Shown piece after piece: positions 1-8,782 of a stretch of 34,846 nt of DNA. The notes below the pieces were generated by a model. That model saw only the letters and a list, made by a program, of their open reading frames with translations, was not told the DNA's origin and made no database searches. The position numbers and the translations under genes are program-made. The stretch lies in NCBI GenBank assembly GCA_009869945.1, contig WIXG01000592.1:1-34846 (forward strand). The letters run 5' to 3'. How positions within the stretch are numbered: position 1 is the first letter of the stretch; the number at the start of each line of letters is the position of its first letter. The DNA is from Mesaphorura yosii. Taxonomy: Eukaryota > Arthropoda > Collembola > Poduromorpha > Tullbergiidae.

Positions 1-15
1 ATCCGTTGTACTCAC

Positions 16-265
16 CGGTGGAACTGCTTGGCTCTTGCTCTTGCTGGGCCAGATGTTTCAGCACAATATTGTGCTTACTTCTTAAATGTGTGTGGAGGGA
101 CGTAGTGGCGGAACTGTACTTAAAAATCTTAGTATAGATGCTGATTTTGCATTTAACATGGTGCCCTTTCTCTTCACGAAGAAAGTAATGCCAAATCGAT
201 GTCTTATCACCCCTCGACTTCGTAACTTCCTTGAATTTTAGGCTATCAGAGCCTGAATCCGACAT
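16..265 (-). CDS. BED-type zinc-finger protein, first coding exon (partial)
   Basis: An ATG at 265-263 opens a frame of 83 codons plus one base, ending at a strong donor (GTGAGT, 15-10), so the gene continues off the left edge. The product begins with a short Ser/Asp-rich leader, then a BED-finger-like block: an aromatic W-x2-F stretch (IWHYF), a first metal ligand in VKCK, and the closing helix SLHTHLRSKH with its two His. BED fingers bind DNA and are typical of hAT transposases and of host ZBED genes derived from them. Oddity: the usual C-x2-C pair is C-K-I-S here, so the second Cys ligand is replaced by Ser and the finger may not hold zinc. A Gln/Glu/Ser tail follows the finger. It could be a domesticated ZBED gene or a decaying hAT element; the rest of the gene is outside the window. 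Confidence 0.6.
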
Positions 266-327
266 TATTCCACTGTACAAGTTTTTCTCACCACAGAGTT
301 GCTTAAAATTACAGGACCTTAGTTTCT

Positions 328-366
328 CAATCAATAATCAATCAATCGTAATCAATGATCAATCGT
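328..366. repeat. AATCAAT-type short direct repeats
   Basis: The motif ATCAAT recurs at close, irregular spacing through this AT-rich patch. It looks like a decayed microsatellite. Confidence 0.5.
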
Positions 367-555
367 AGTTATCGAATAAAACTGCATGCACGAACGAACG
401 AAATTCTCGAAGTTGGAGTACTCATTCTAATTAAAGAGTACCCTCCTGCAGTCTAGAAAGACCAACAGCACGATTTGAAAGCAGGATTGAGGAATTTGCA
501 TATCGAGAGGTCTTTCAGATTCAAGAAAATAAAGCATAGAATGTCATGCTTTCTG

Positions 556-637
556 TTCGAGCTTGAGCTCGAACTTTTAGCCATAAACTCGAAGCTCGAA
601 ACACTCGAAACTCGAAAAACTCGAGCCTAAACTCGAG
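556..637. repeat. CTCGAA/TTCGAG repeat cluster with inverted copies
   Basis: The hexamer CTCGAA and its complement recur many times. At the left end TTCGAGC (556-562) and GCTCGAA (567-573) form a 7-bp inverted repeat with a 4-base loop. It is a low-complexity patch with hairpin potential and no gene product. Confidence 0.6.
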
Positions 638-1009
638 GTTGCAAGCCCTAACTGGGATACGTTTTACAGAATTCATCTCCTGAGCTCCAGCTCGTGGTCT
701 ATTTATTGAAGCTACACCCAGCGAAAAGGTTACACGTGCATTTGGAGGACATTCTTTGTCGCCCCGCCATGTCTCTGAACAGCCGCTTGTTTGTACACTG
801 AGACACTTCAAGATGCACTCAGCAATGCTAGAATTTGACTATATCAATGGTCTGTGCCTCGTAAATCGCAAATCAATAAATTAATCACAGGATTGAAAGG
901 AATGATGAATTACCGATCGGGTGACTGATTTCTGGAAATGTAATCGACATGGAGTAATTCCTGAGCTCCACGTCGAAAAGAGTGTCTCGGTTTTATTCTC
1001 GACGCCGCC

Positions 1010-3349
1010 ATGGCCAGTTGTGTCAACGTTTTCCTCCTCCTTTCAATTTTCCATTTCCAGGTTGCTACAACGGATTCATATTCCACGGCTCTGAATTCCG
1101 GATCAGTTATCCACTTTCGAAGCGTGAACTGGTTCCTGAAACAATTCCTCGACCACTACGTCCATATTGTGCTGAATGGCTCCCGAATCCAAGTGGACCC
1201 ACCTCCGCTTCCGGTTTCCTTATCTGTTTCTGGTCACCCGTTCCAGGCGCCAAGTCGGAATCTGCACAAAAGATTGGTTTCACGTTTGGTTCTGGTCCTG
1301 GAGACAAATTCCTCCAGCACAGACTTTCCAGCCTCCTGGACGCAGCTCTTTCTCGATTGTCTGGGAAACGAACCCAATAGCTGCCTCCAACTGCGAACCT
1401 TGTACGTGTTATGGACGACTAGCTTAACAGTTCAGCTTGAGGGTGGACCCGTCAGACCACTTTACTATTACCCGAGTGTGGTAGATCTGCGCATGAATTA
1501 CATAATTTTTAACACAGTGTGTGTCGCCGTAGATTCGGGCGATACCGAGTATGACATTCATGCGGCACACGGCGGATACCAGTCTTTGTTACACACACCG
1601 CTGCCAAGCTGCGTGTGCGGGGACACAAGTCGAAGCAGCAGCGGTTGTCGACAAGAATTTGATGTGGTCAACGGAAAACTGGCCGCCCTGTACGGCGACC
1701 CGCGAGTTAGCCTGCTCCTGGACACATACAGCGAAACTCGCACCTCCTGCACAGGGTGGCAGGACCAAAACCGGAGACCACGCTTGAATTTGGGGGAAAT
1801 GTTGGATGTGGTGGCGAGAAACTCGACAAGGGTCAATGTCCGGTATTCAAATATCACTCACGATCCATTCAATCCGGAAAACGTGACTTTGGACTTGATT
1901 CTTTCTTACATGATTGTGGAGGACACATATTTCCTGGTGCTCGATCCTCGTTGTCAAATAGTAGAATCCTTATTGCATACCTGGATCCTGGTACACTATC
2001 CTTGGTTAATGTTCCAAACAGCGCATTCGATCAGCTATTTGCCCCTTGTACAGCAACTGGTCGTAAAAACGGAGAATTTGTACATTGCGACCTGCGATGG
2101 AAATTATAAGCGCCTGAGTTTCCAATTCTTTCTGGATCCGTACGACTCAGCGACGTGGTACGCCCTCGTCACGACTTTGGCCATTCTGGCCTGCTTCATG
2201 GTCGGAATTCTGCTAATCCTTGCTCGGGAAGGAAATCTCTGCTCTCTGTCATACAATTTGGCTTGTTTTGGGTTTGGACCACTGATCGGCATTGTGCCTG
2301 AGATACGGCAAGAAATACGCGCCAATTCCACATCCTTGTCAGCCTTCAAGCACACATTCGGTTTGTGGCTCCTGATGTCCATAATAATCTCGTGTGCCTA
2401 TCAAGGGCTGTTTACAACCGAACTCACCATCCCCGTGCCCACAAAACCCAAATGGCACGACCTGCACGGACTGCAGGGCTTTACCGTGTACGTATTGTCA
2501 GAGACGCATATTTTCCCAGTGCTTGAATTCGCACGTGAAGCATTCCAGGTTTTGAGCGCTTTTGAGGTCGAGAAAAGGCTTCATACTGATACAGATCACC
2601 GGCCGAGGGCACGTCAGACCTGTGCCGGCGATGAAACCAAGAACCTTTCGACCAGTTGTAGCAGAATTCTCCGGCTACTCGACCTTGGAGTTCAGGAGGA
2701 CGAGATTCCCCGCTGGAATTGGTATGTTCCCGTTCACAAAAGTGCAAGCGTTAGACCAGAATTCGCGTCCAAAGACATGATTTTCGCCATGCCCAAAGAC
2801 ATAATTTTCGCCAGTTCGGGGTTGTCCGACTTGGAAGCGAAGAAGTTCGGAAGTTCTGTGTCCACTTGCCGCAATACAAGTGTCCTGGAAACGGAACACC
2901 AACTCGCATACTTTACACGATACCTGAAACGGAAAAATGTGGAAATCTTCAAAGTTGGCGATCGCTTTCTGAATGTACGATCGGCATTTTTGTTTAATCT
3001 TGGGAGTGAGGGTGACAGAATTTCATGGTACGGTTATCGGAGGCTGCAGCGAATCGTGGCCGCTGGACTCTATCAGATTTGGGATGAATGGTACAGAAGA
3101 AAGCATCCGAAAGCATGGCAAGCGTTGGTTGGGGACATGGAAAAAGTGGGCTACGTTGGGGAGGATCATCCAACCGATCCGAAACCGCTAAAATTGAATT
3201 CGAATTTACAAACTGCGTTCTATATTTTGGTGTACGGTGGCGGGGCGAGTTTTGTCTTCTTTTTAGTTGAATTGCTTGTAGGAACGTTTTCTCGGTGTGT
3301 CGCAATGCAATTCGTGTTTCTGGTCGTAAGGGACAGCGGTTATTACTAA
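1010..3349 (+). CDS. Divergent ionotropic receptor (IR-like), intact, single exon
   Basis: A 779-residue membrane receptor of the ionotropic glutamate receptor-like chemoreceptor family, expected in sensory-neuron membranes; the ligand cannot be told. The start is well supported: GCCGCCATGG matches the ideal initiation context and the first 20-25 residues are a signal peptide (VFLLLSIFHF core). A long extracellular region rich in N-glycosylation sequons follows. Membrane segment 1 is at about 382-405 (TWYALVTTLAILACF), segment 2 at about 450-470 with the family-typical FGLWLLMS...AYQG...ELTIP, and segment 3 at about 737-758 (FYILVYGGGASFVFF). The second ligand-binding lobe lies between segments 2 and 3. 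No classic glutamate-binding residues are obvious, as is usual for divergent IRs. The gene is intronless. Polyadenylation signals follow at 3469 and 3482. A decayed copy lies 220 bp downstream and a second gene 5.4 kb away on the same strand, so this is a small cluster. Confidence 0.85.
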   Translation: MASCVNVFLLLSIFHFQVATTDSYSTALNSGSVIHFRSVNWFLKQFLDHYVHIVLNGSRIQVDPPPLPVSLSVSGHPFQAPSRNLHKRLVSRLVLVLETNSSSTDFPASWTQLFLDCLGNEPNSCLQLRTLYVLWTTSLTVQLEGGPVRPLYYYPSVVDLRMNYIIFNTVCVAVDSGDTEYDIHAAHGGYQSLLHTPLPSCVCGDTSRSSSGCRQEFDVVNGKLAALYGDPRVSLLLDTYSETRTSCTGWQDQNRRPRLNLGEMLDVVARNSTRVNVRYSNITHDPFNPENVTLDLILSYMIVEDTYFLVLDPRCQIVESLLHTWILVHYPWLMFQTAHSISYLPLVQQLVVKTENLYIATCDGNYKRLSFQFFLDPYDSATWYALVTTLAILACFMVGILLILAREGNLCSLSYNLACFGFGPLIGIVPEIRQEIRANSTSLSAFKHTFGLWLLMSIIISCAYQGLFTTELTIPVPTKPKWHDLHGLQGFTVYVLSETHIFPVLEFAREAFQVLSAFEVEKRLHTDTDHRPRARQTCAGDETKNLSTSCSRILRLLDLGVQEDEIPRWNWYVPVHKSASVRPEFASKDMIFAMPKDIIFASSGLSDLEAKKFGSSVSTCRNTSVLETEHQLAYFTRYLKRKNVEIFKVGDRFLNVRSAFLFNLGSEGDRISWYGYRRLQRIVAAGLYQIWDEWYRRKHPKAWQALVGDMEKVGYVGEDHPTDPKPLKLNSNLQTAFYILVYGGGASFVFFLVELLVGTFSRCVAMQFVFLVVRDSGYY

Positions 3350-3468
3350 CCTGTTAACCTTTGCCTCTTTCACTGCAAAGCATGTTCCTTCTGAGAATTT
3401 CAACTACTGATAAGACTTCTGGCTACTTTTCTTGATGTAAACAACTTTCTTGATAATCCAAACCACAT

Positions 3469-3487
3469 AATAAACGCTGCAAATAAA
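3469..3487 (+). other. Polyadenylation signals for the first IR-like gene
   Basis: Two AATAAA hexamers (3469-3474 and 3482-3487) lie 120-140 bases after the stop codon of the receptor gene. Confidence 0.5.
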
Positions 3488-3572
3488 GCGACACTCAAAC
3501 AGGCCACTCGGCATAAGTTTTGACTTGACATTGGCATTTATCTCATGAAACTCCACTCAAGGTACAAAAATC

Positions 3573-4800
3573 ATGGCAAGATTCCTTACGTTTGTTTTGC
3601 TCCGCCTTGTGGCAGCGGCCAATCTCATTGGAGATCCAATCCTAAACAGGAGAGCACCACCACAGCTCAAGGCCCACGCCTGCGGCTTGGAATGGCGCTC
3701 GAGCTCAACAAAATCATGTCCTGCCTCCACAGCAGGCTTTCATTCCCCCATGGGCCCCCTCTGTGACATATGTGTTTCTGGTCTTCCGACGACAGGAAGA
3801 CATGCGTCAATTTGTTCACAAATTTACGAAATCTTTCCAACGTGAAAGCACGGATGGATCACTCTGAGACCTGAGATGACTTCAATCGACTTTTCAAGGC
3901 TTGTAGTTGCCGCGTGGTGGGTTGAAACCTCTGTTTCAACCCCTTCAGTCATTCAATTGCGTGCGTCCACGATATGCTTCCATTGAGATGAGTTGAGAAT
4001 GTTTGAGAGACACCCACGAGATGAACGAGCCTTGCGATGGACGCAGCCATTGACCAACAGTAGCGTGAGACTGTGACGCATTTGTCACCCTTCTTCGACA
4101 AGAACGACTTCACCCTGGCACTAGAGCAGTTTCGATCAAGTAAAACACTGGAACCTTGGAAGAGAGGAAGCAATGGCGAAAGTGCATTGGCCCCAATTCT
4201 CTTGGTTATCCTGCAGAAACTTGGAAACGAGACACTGCTACATATGCAAGGATTTGGGAAGAGCCCAACGATACCCATTGTTGAGATGGACGTCACCCCG
4301 TTCGTGTCCTGCCACGTTTTGTCGTCATATTCTTACTTTGAAGCTTACTCAAAGCCTTTTGACACGTGGGTATGAATGTGGATTTTGATTTTAGTCTATT
4401 TCACTGGATTCTGACTCCATGTGACCAAACATGGGTAGCTGACTCACTTCGATGCACTATACTTGCGGATTGGCATTCTCTTCGGTAATTTTAACGTACG
4501 TGCCACCATCGAGTCGACACAAACATTCAGACTGGCGGTGTTCGGCTGGCTGCTCATGTCTGTGATCCTGGCCAACTGCTACCAGAGCATCGTCACATCT
4601 TACATGACCATTCCATCGGAAGATGAACCACTGGAAAGGTTTGCCCAGCTAAAGGATATGTGACTTTACGATCGAATTTATCTTGATCTGACTCGTACAA
4701 TGAAGCAATACGCAGATAACAGCACAGGTGTTCGAGAAGGTGAAATGAAACCATGTGAGTACAATAACCCAAATGGCTCCTGCTTCATACCGTAACTCGT
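3573..4800 (+). pseudogene. Decayed ionotropic receptor copy
   Basis: An ATG at 3573 with a signal-peptide-like start (MARFLTFVLLRLVAAANLIG) opens 90 codons without a recognisable domain. From 4073 to about 4795 a different frame carries clear IR pieces in order: a stretch ending SYSYFEAYSKPFDTWV just before membrane segment 1, a hydrophobic MWILILVYFTGF, then FGWLLMSVILANCYQSIVTS...MTIP, which is the segment-2 signature, followed by a piece of the second lobe. The same frame is broken by stops at 4373, 4412, 4436 and 4661, and segment 3 is missing. The remnant lies between two same-strand IR-like genes, so it is best read as a dead tandem duplicate. The 5' part (3573-3845) may belong to it but is the less certain half. 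Confidence 0.72.
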
Positions 4801-5624
4801 AAATCAGTTTGGTTTGAAAAACCAAACGGATGATAACCCGAATTGTATCCTATACACCCGTGTAGAAGTAGACATACCTAATCGTTTCGTGACTAAAAAT
4901 TTTTTACTATCTTTGCCGCATTCTAGATCCCATAATCAACTTGATAGTGAACATTTCTTCGATGTCGCGTCAGGTCGAAGCTAAGGGCATTTACTTTGAA
5001 CGACTAGTCAGTCTTTTGTAACTTGCAATGTGTGATAGGTGGGTTTCCCAAATGACATGATAAAAGCACACTTGAATTGACAATCGACGACGCGACCTGA
5101 TATGATAGAATAATTCCTGCCGAAGATACGGACAAGAGTACCAAAATCTAGCGCCAGACCTGCACGTGTGATGTTTACATTATCATCACTGCAATTTCTA
5201 GTACTGCATGATGCTATTCACAGCACTCACACCATGCGCACGTTTATGACATTGAACCCTCGAAAGTGCTATTCGCAAGCCAGGAATAACTAGTTAATCA
5301 CTCAATTCTGCCACAAGCCAACTTTGAATACTAACTGTTGAGAGAGACCAATAAACTTTACTAATTATTTCAAACTTGACTTGACTCTCACCTAACTAAA
5401 GGTGTCAGGAGTTTGGGTATGTCATGGACAGTTAAAGAAGCTAGAAATGAGGCTAAGTGAAGTAAATCACGTACACAGGTTCGAACAATGACAATAATAA
5501 CGAGAGTACAATTTTTTTCGTTGTTTAGGATTCTGAGTCCAGGAATCGAATGAATCTTCTTAACCTAATCTTACACCTCGTCTCCATCCCCTCGTCCTTC
5601 TTGTCTCATCCAGTTGAAAAACAG
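4801..5624. other. Intergenic region, no gene seen
   Basis: AT-rich sequence with stops in all frames between the IR remnant and the 3' end of the minus-strand oxidase. I see no coding, RNA or repeat structure beyond short low-complexity runs. Confidence 0.5.
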
Positions 5625-7557
5625 TTACATAAAGGCAGTTAGATAAATGCATAAGAAGAGTGACATGACTAAGGGTTGTGACCATGAGGAATGCGACTCC
5701 GTCACTTCATCAGAAAGGGCTGGAGGAGTGATTCCAGCAGCTTTACAAACTCTTAAAGTTTCGGATGGCACATTAAAATTTTGATGCAACAAATCCTCCC
5801 CTTCCACAATCACCGCGGCCATTCCTCCTGGAATGTGCCAATTGACATGACAGTGCAGTAGCCACACTCCAGGATTATCCGCAATGTATCGAAGTATCAA
5901 CCATGAGTTTCCTTCAAAACGGGTTGTGTCACGAAGCACGACGTTTGTCTTAAGCCTGTTTGAGTGCTCAGATGCGTTGTAATCCCCTTCGCCACTCGCA
6001 CCCACCCCGACCACCCAAAAACTGTGCCCGTGCAGATGAACTGAGAAGATGAGAGGAAGAATGGTCAACTTTAGTAGTCAATCAAATAACAATTTTACGC
6101 CCTAGTAGGACTTACTTGGATGACTTCGATGATGCCTGTTGTTGACCACAAGTTGGACTACTTTCCCGTTTCCGCTCGTCCTTAGTGGTATCGAATAATC
6201 TGGAAGCGTCTGGTTCCAAAATACTTGCAGGAGGTTTGGTGGCTGCCCGTGAACAAGTGCATACTTCTGATTGTTCGTGGTGAAATACGGGTTGCCATCC
6301 GCTGTTGTCCCTCGGGCAAACGATACGGATATCTCCTCGTCGAAATAGTCTGGGGCCATTCTATTTCCATAAGGGAGGCAATGTTGATTCTCAATAAGGG
6401 AAACTGGCTCTCGGTTCTCTTGCGACTTCGGCTGCTGATCGACGAGCGGTTGTGTTGGCCGATCAGGATTCTCGACATATCTAGAGATCATCAGATTGGT
6501 TTGTAATTTACTTAATTTGAAAATACTTGATCTTAGAATCCGACCTGAGAATTGCAAGTGCAGGAGTCATGTACGCTTCTGGAAATGGATTGATGTCAAT
6601 CGGCGGGCTTTCAGGAGAACTTGAATCAACTCGAATGTAAAATTCCGAGCCTACCCTCCCCGCTGTCATGTTCACGATGAAAGAGTAACGCATTCCTGAT
6701 GATAACTCTGCCTCGTCGATGTGCCCACCTAGTTGCGTATCAACACCATCTGCTTCAATCGTTTCCAACTTGTGATCGTCAATCGAAAAGTAAAGAATGC
6801 GTGCGGAGCTTGAGCAAACCACCCGAATTCGATATGCAATACCCTCTTTCACCTCGATCACCGTCGGAGCCTCCGGCTTCTGCAGGCAAGGGATCCCTTG
6901 CAGCTCAGCGTATTCGCAAGGGTAGTACCCTTGTCCATTAATCAAAATGCTGTATGGAACTGATGCATCTGCTGCAGGATTAATGGGGCTGTAATACCAA
7001 TTCGATATTGCTTCACCAGTCGCCAAATAGTGATCGGTCAAAGTGATGGTCACTTCGCCCTCGTACAAGTGACCCCAGACTTCTGGCTGATTGTCCACAA
7101 TTATGACACCCCAGAGGCCATCAGCAAATTGTTCAGCATGGTGAGAGTGATACCAATGTGTGCCGGATTCCATTAGTTGAAACTCGTATGCGTGGGTCGC
7201 TCCGAACACGATTGGGCATTGCGTCACTTGTTCCGGTCCATCGTCCCACGGTGTTCTGCGCTGGTGAAGACCGTGCCAATGGATCGAAGTATTCTCACGT
7301 GTTTGAATGTTGTTGATAACGTGGACACGAAGAAGGTCGCCGACATTACCGCGGATGGTGGGGCCTGGAAACTGGTTATTTACTCCAAGCATGGGTCTTT
7401 GGAAACCAGCAGGCGATATATCGAACCAACTGATAAAGAACCAATACTCACGCACCTGAGTAATTGGCACATGAGCCTCATTATGCGCGTCAACCCGAAA
7501 ACTGGCTATCAATACCAGCACCAAACGAAAAATGAGACAGATAATCCAGCTAAACAT
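5625..7557 (-). CDS. Secreted multicopper oxidase (laccase/ferroxidase-like), 3 exons
   Basis: A blue copper oxidase that couples oxidation of phenols or metal ions to reduction of O2 to water. Exons: 7557-6545, 6480-6116 and 6040-5625, with introns of 64 and 75 nt; the joins give AILRY and HPIHLHGH, restoring family motifs (597 residues). A signal peptide covers about residues 1-24. All four copper motifs are present: HWHG (93-96), HWYHSH (134-139), HPIHLHGH (458-465) and HCH-x3-H-x4-M (522-533), with Met at the type-1 axial position. The last about 20 residues are hydrophobic after a Ser-rich stretch, which suggests a GPI-anchor signal or C-terminal membrane tail. It lacks the long Cys-rich N-terminal extension of insect cuticle laccases, and WYHSH and NPGVWLLHCH look more like fungal enzymes; I infer a possible transfer from fungi but cannot test it. 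The first intron's donor (GTCGGA) is weak. Confidence 0.85.
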
Positions 7558-8102
7558 TTTGTAATGTTCTAAGCCTCTTGATGACCTCGTGAAGAATGAA
7601 GAGAGTTACTTGATTTTTTGCTGGTGTATCTTGTCAATGAGCAATTTGTCATGTTCGTAATCTGCAATCGGTTGACACCGGTGCAACGCTCGTGCTGGAT
7701 TACTGTTGAAGTGGTCACATTTAATATGTTCACTCGAAGAGTTGTACCACAGCCACAGAGCCATTGTGTACAGTCTCAACTGTCAGGGACAAGCCGAGCT
7801 TATGATGTGAACTTCTATGGCACTGAGTCGACATATTGGCTCTTCTCAACGAATCTGTGAAATGTACAAATAATGTGACCACTTCTAATTGTCGAAAGTT
7901 GACCCGATCGCAAGTATTATTGTGATTCTGTGAATCTTGAAACCCTTGACCAATCTCCTTATAAAAGTCAAAAGTGGCAGACAAGTCAAGTCTCCTTGTT
8001 GAGTACAACCGGAAATCATGTAGGTCATGTGTTTCCCAAAATTGGCCAACGTTTTCCAATTTTACACAAATTGTCAGACTGGCCTAACATCAGCGAAGCA
8101 AA
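7558..8102. other. Region upstream of the oxidase gene, no gene seen
   Basis: Upstream flank of the minus-strand oxidase. Overlapping open frames on both strands have no recognisable domain or signal sequence, so I treat them as chance. Confidence 0.45.
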
Positions 8103-8526
8103 GTGGTCCTGGTGATCCGAGGCGCCATCTGCTTCCGGTACTTTCGAACTGGGTCTCTGGCCCTGAACCTGCTCGTCCGGTCAGTGTGGGGGTTTTGGTG
8201 TGCAGGTTTTTTTCTGGACGCTGCCCTCTTTGTCGAGGTCGATGTAAACTACACTCAGTCAATGGCGAAGTCTCTGAACCGGCTCAGATTCGAATCTAGC
8301 GCTGGCGCAGATGCCGATTTTCGCCACTGCGAAGTTCATCTTCGGTTTCGCGCCCATCAAGTGTTACATGCTGCGCCTCAAATTCTATGAGCACTCAAAT
8401 CGCGTCGACTCTTCTCACCGGATGTGTGATCCAAATTGTAGCCCTGTACATCCTCTTCCAGCACCAGGACCTGCCACCAGATGCCTTTGTTTTCATGGCC
8501 ATTTGCCCCGTGTGCCTTGACATTGC
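8103..8526 (+). pseudogene. Possible remnant of a multi-pass (chemoreceptor-like) protein
   Basis: Three hydrophobic peptides follow one another in three different frames: one containing SLALNLLVRSVWGFWCAGFFL, cut here to its core LVRSVWGFWCAGFFL (from 8103); one with IFATAKFIFGFAPIKCYMLR (from 8311); and one with STLLTGCVIQIVALYILF...AFVFMAICPVCLDIAM (from 8399). The order and character recall a multi-pass membrane protein broken by frameshifts, perhaps a gustatory-type receptor, but no family motif is decisive. It could also be chance hydrophobicity. Confidence 0.3.
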
Positions 8527-8782
8527 CATGACATAGACAAACTCAAGCAGCGTCTACTCCGAGTCGTTTCACATAGGGTTGAAAAGGTCTGATATTCTCT
8601 AACGAAATAAAAAACGAAATAAAAAGAACCAACTCAAGTCCTTTCTTCGATTTTGAGCTCCCCGTGCTGGAGTTTAACCTCGGTTTTCAATCAGCGAAAA
8701 ATGATTCGAGCCAGACTGACCAAGTGGCCTGGCGTGACGAAATGTAATGCTCTGAGCTCGAGTTGGGCGGACACTCGAAAAT

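Larger units (their letters stand above)
266..1009. other. Intergenic region between BED-finger exon and first IR-like gene
   Basis: No coding sequence is supported here. It holds two simple-repeat patches (listed separately) and, just before the receptor start, a purine/pyrimidine-mixed leader ending in a very good initiation context. The open frame on the minus strand across 521-811 is made largely of the CTCGAA repeat and looks like chance. Confidence 0.6.

Noticed and set aside
521..811. 96-codon minus-strand open frame
   Set aside because: Its codons come largely from the CTCGAA repeat; no domain, signal or splice support.
1107..1857. Several open frames on both strands inside the first receptor gene
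   Set aside because: They overlap a long, coherent receptor ORF with three membrane segments and are shadows of it.
7412..7450. A 22-26 nt GT-AG interval in the first laccase exon
   Set aside because: Too short for an intron, and reading through gives a continuous, family-like REYWFFISWFDISPAG segment.
7177..7860. Plus-strand frames antisense to the laccase start
   Set aside because: No signal or domain; explained by the opposite coding strand and its flank.
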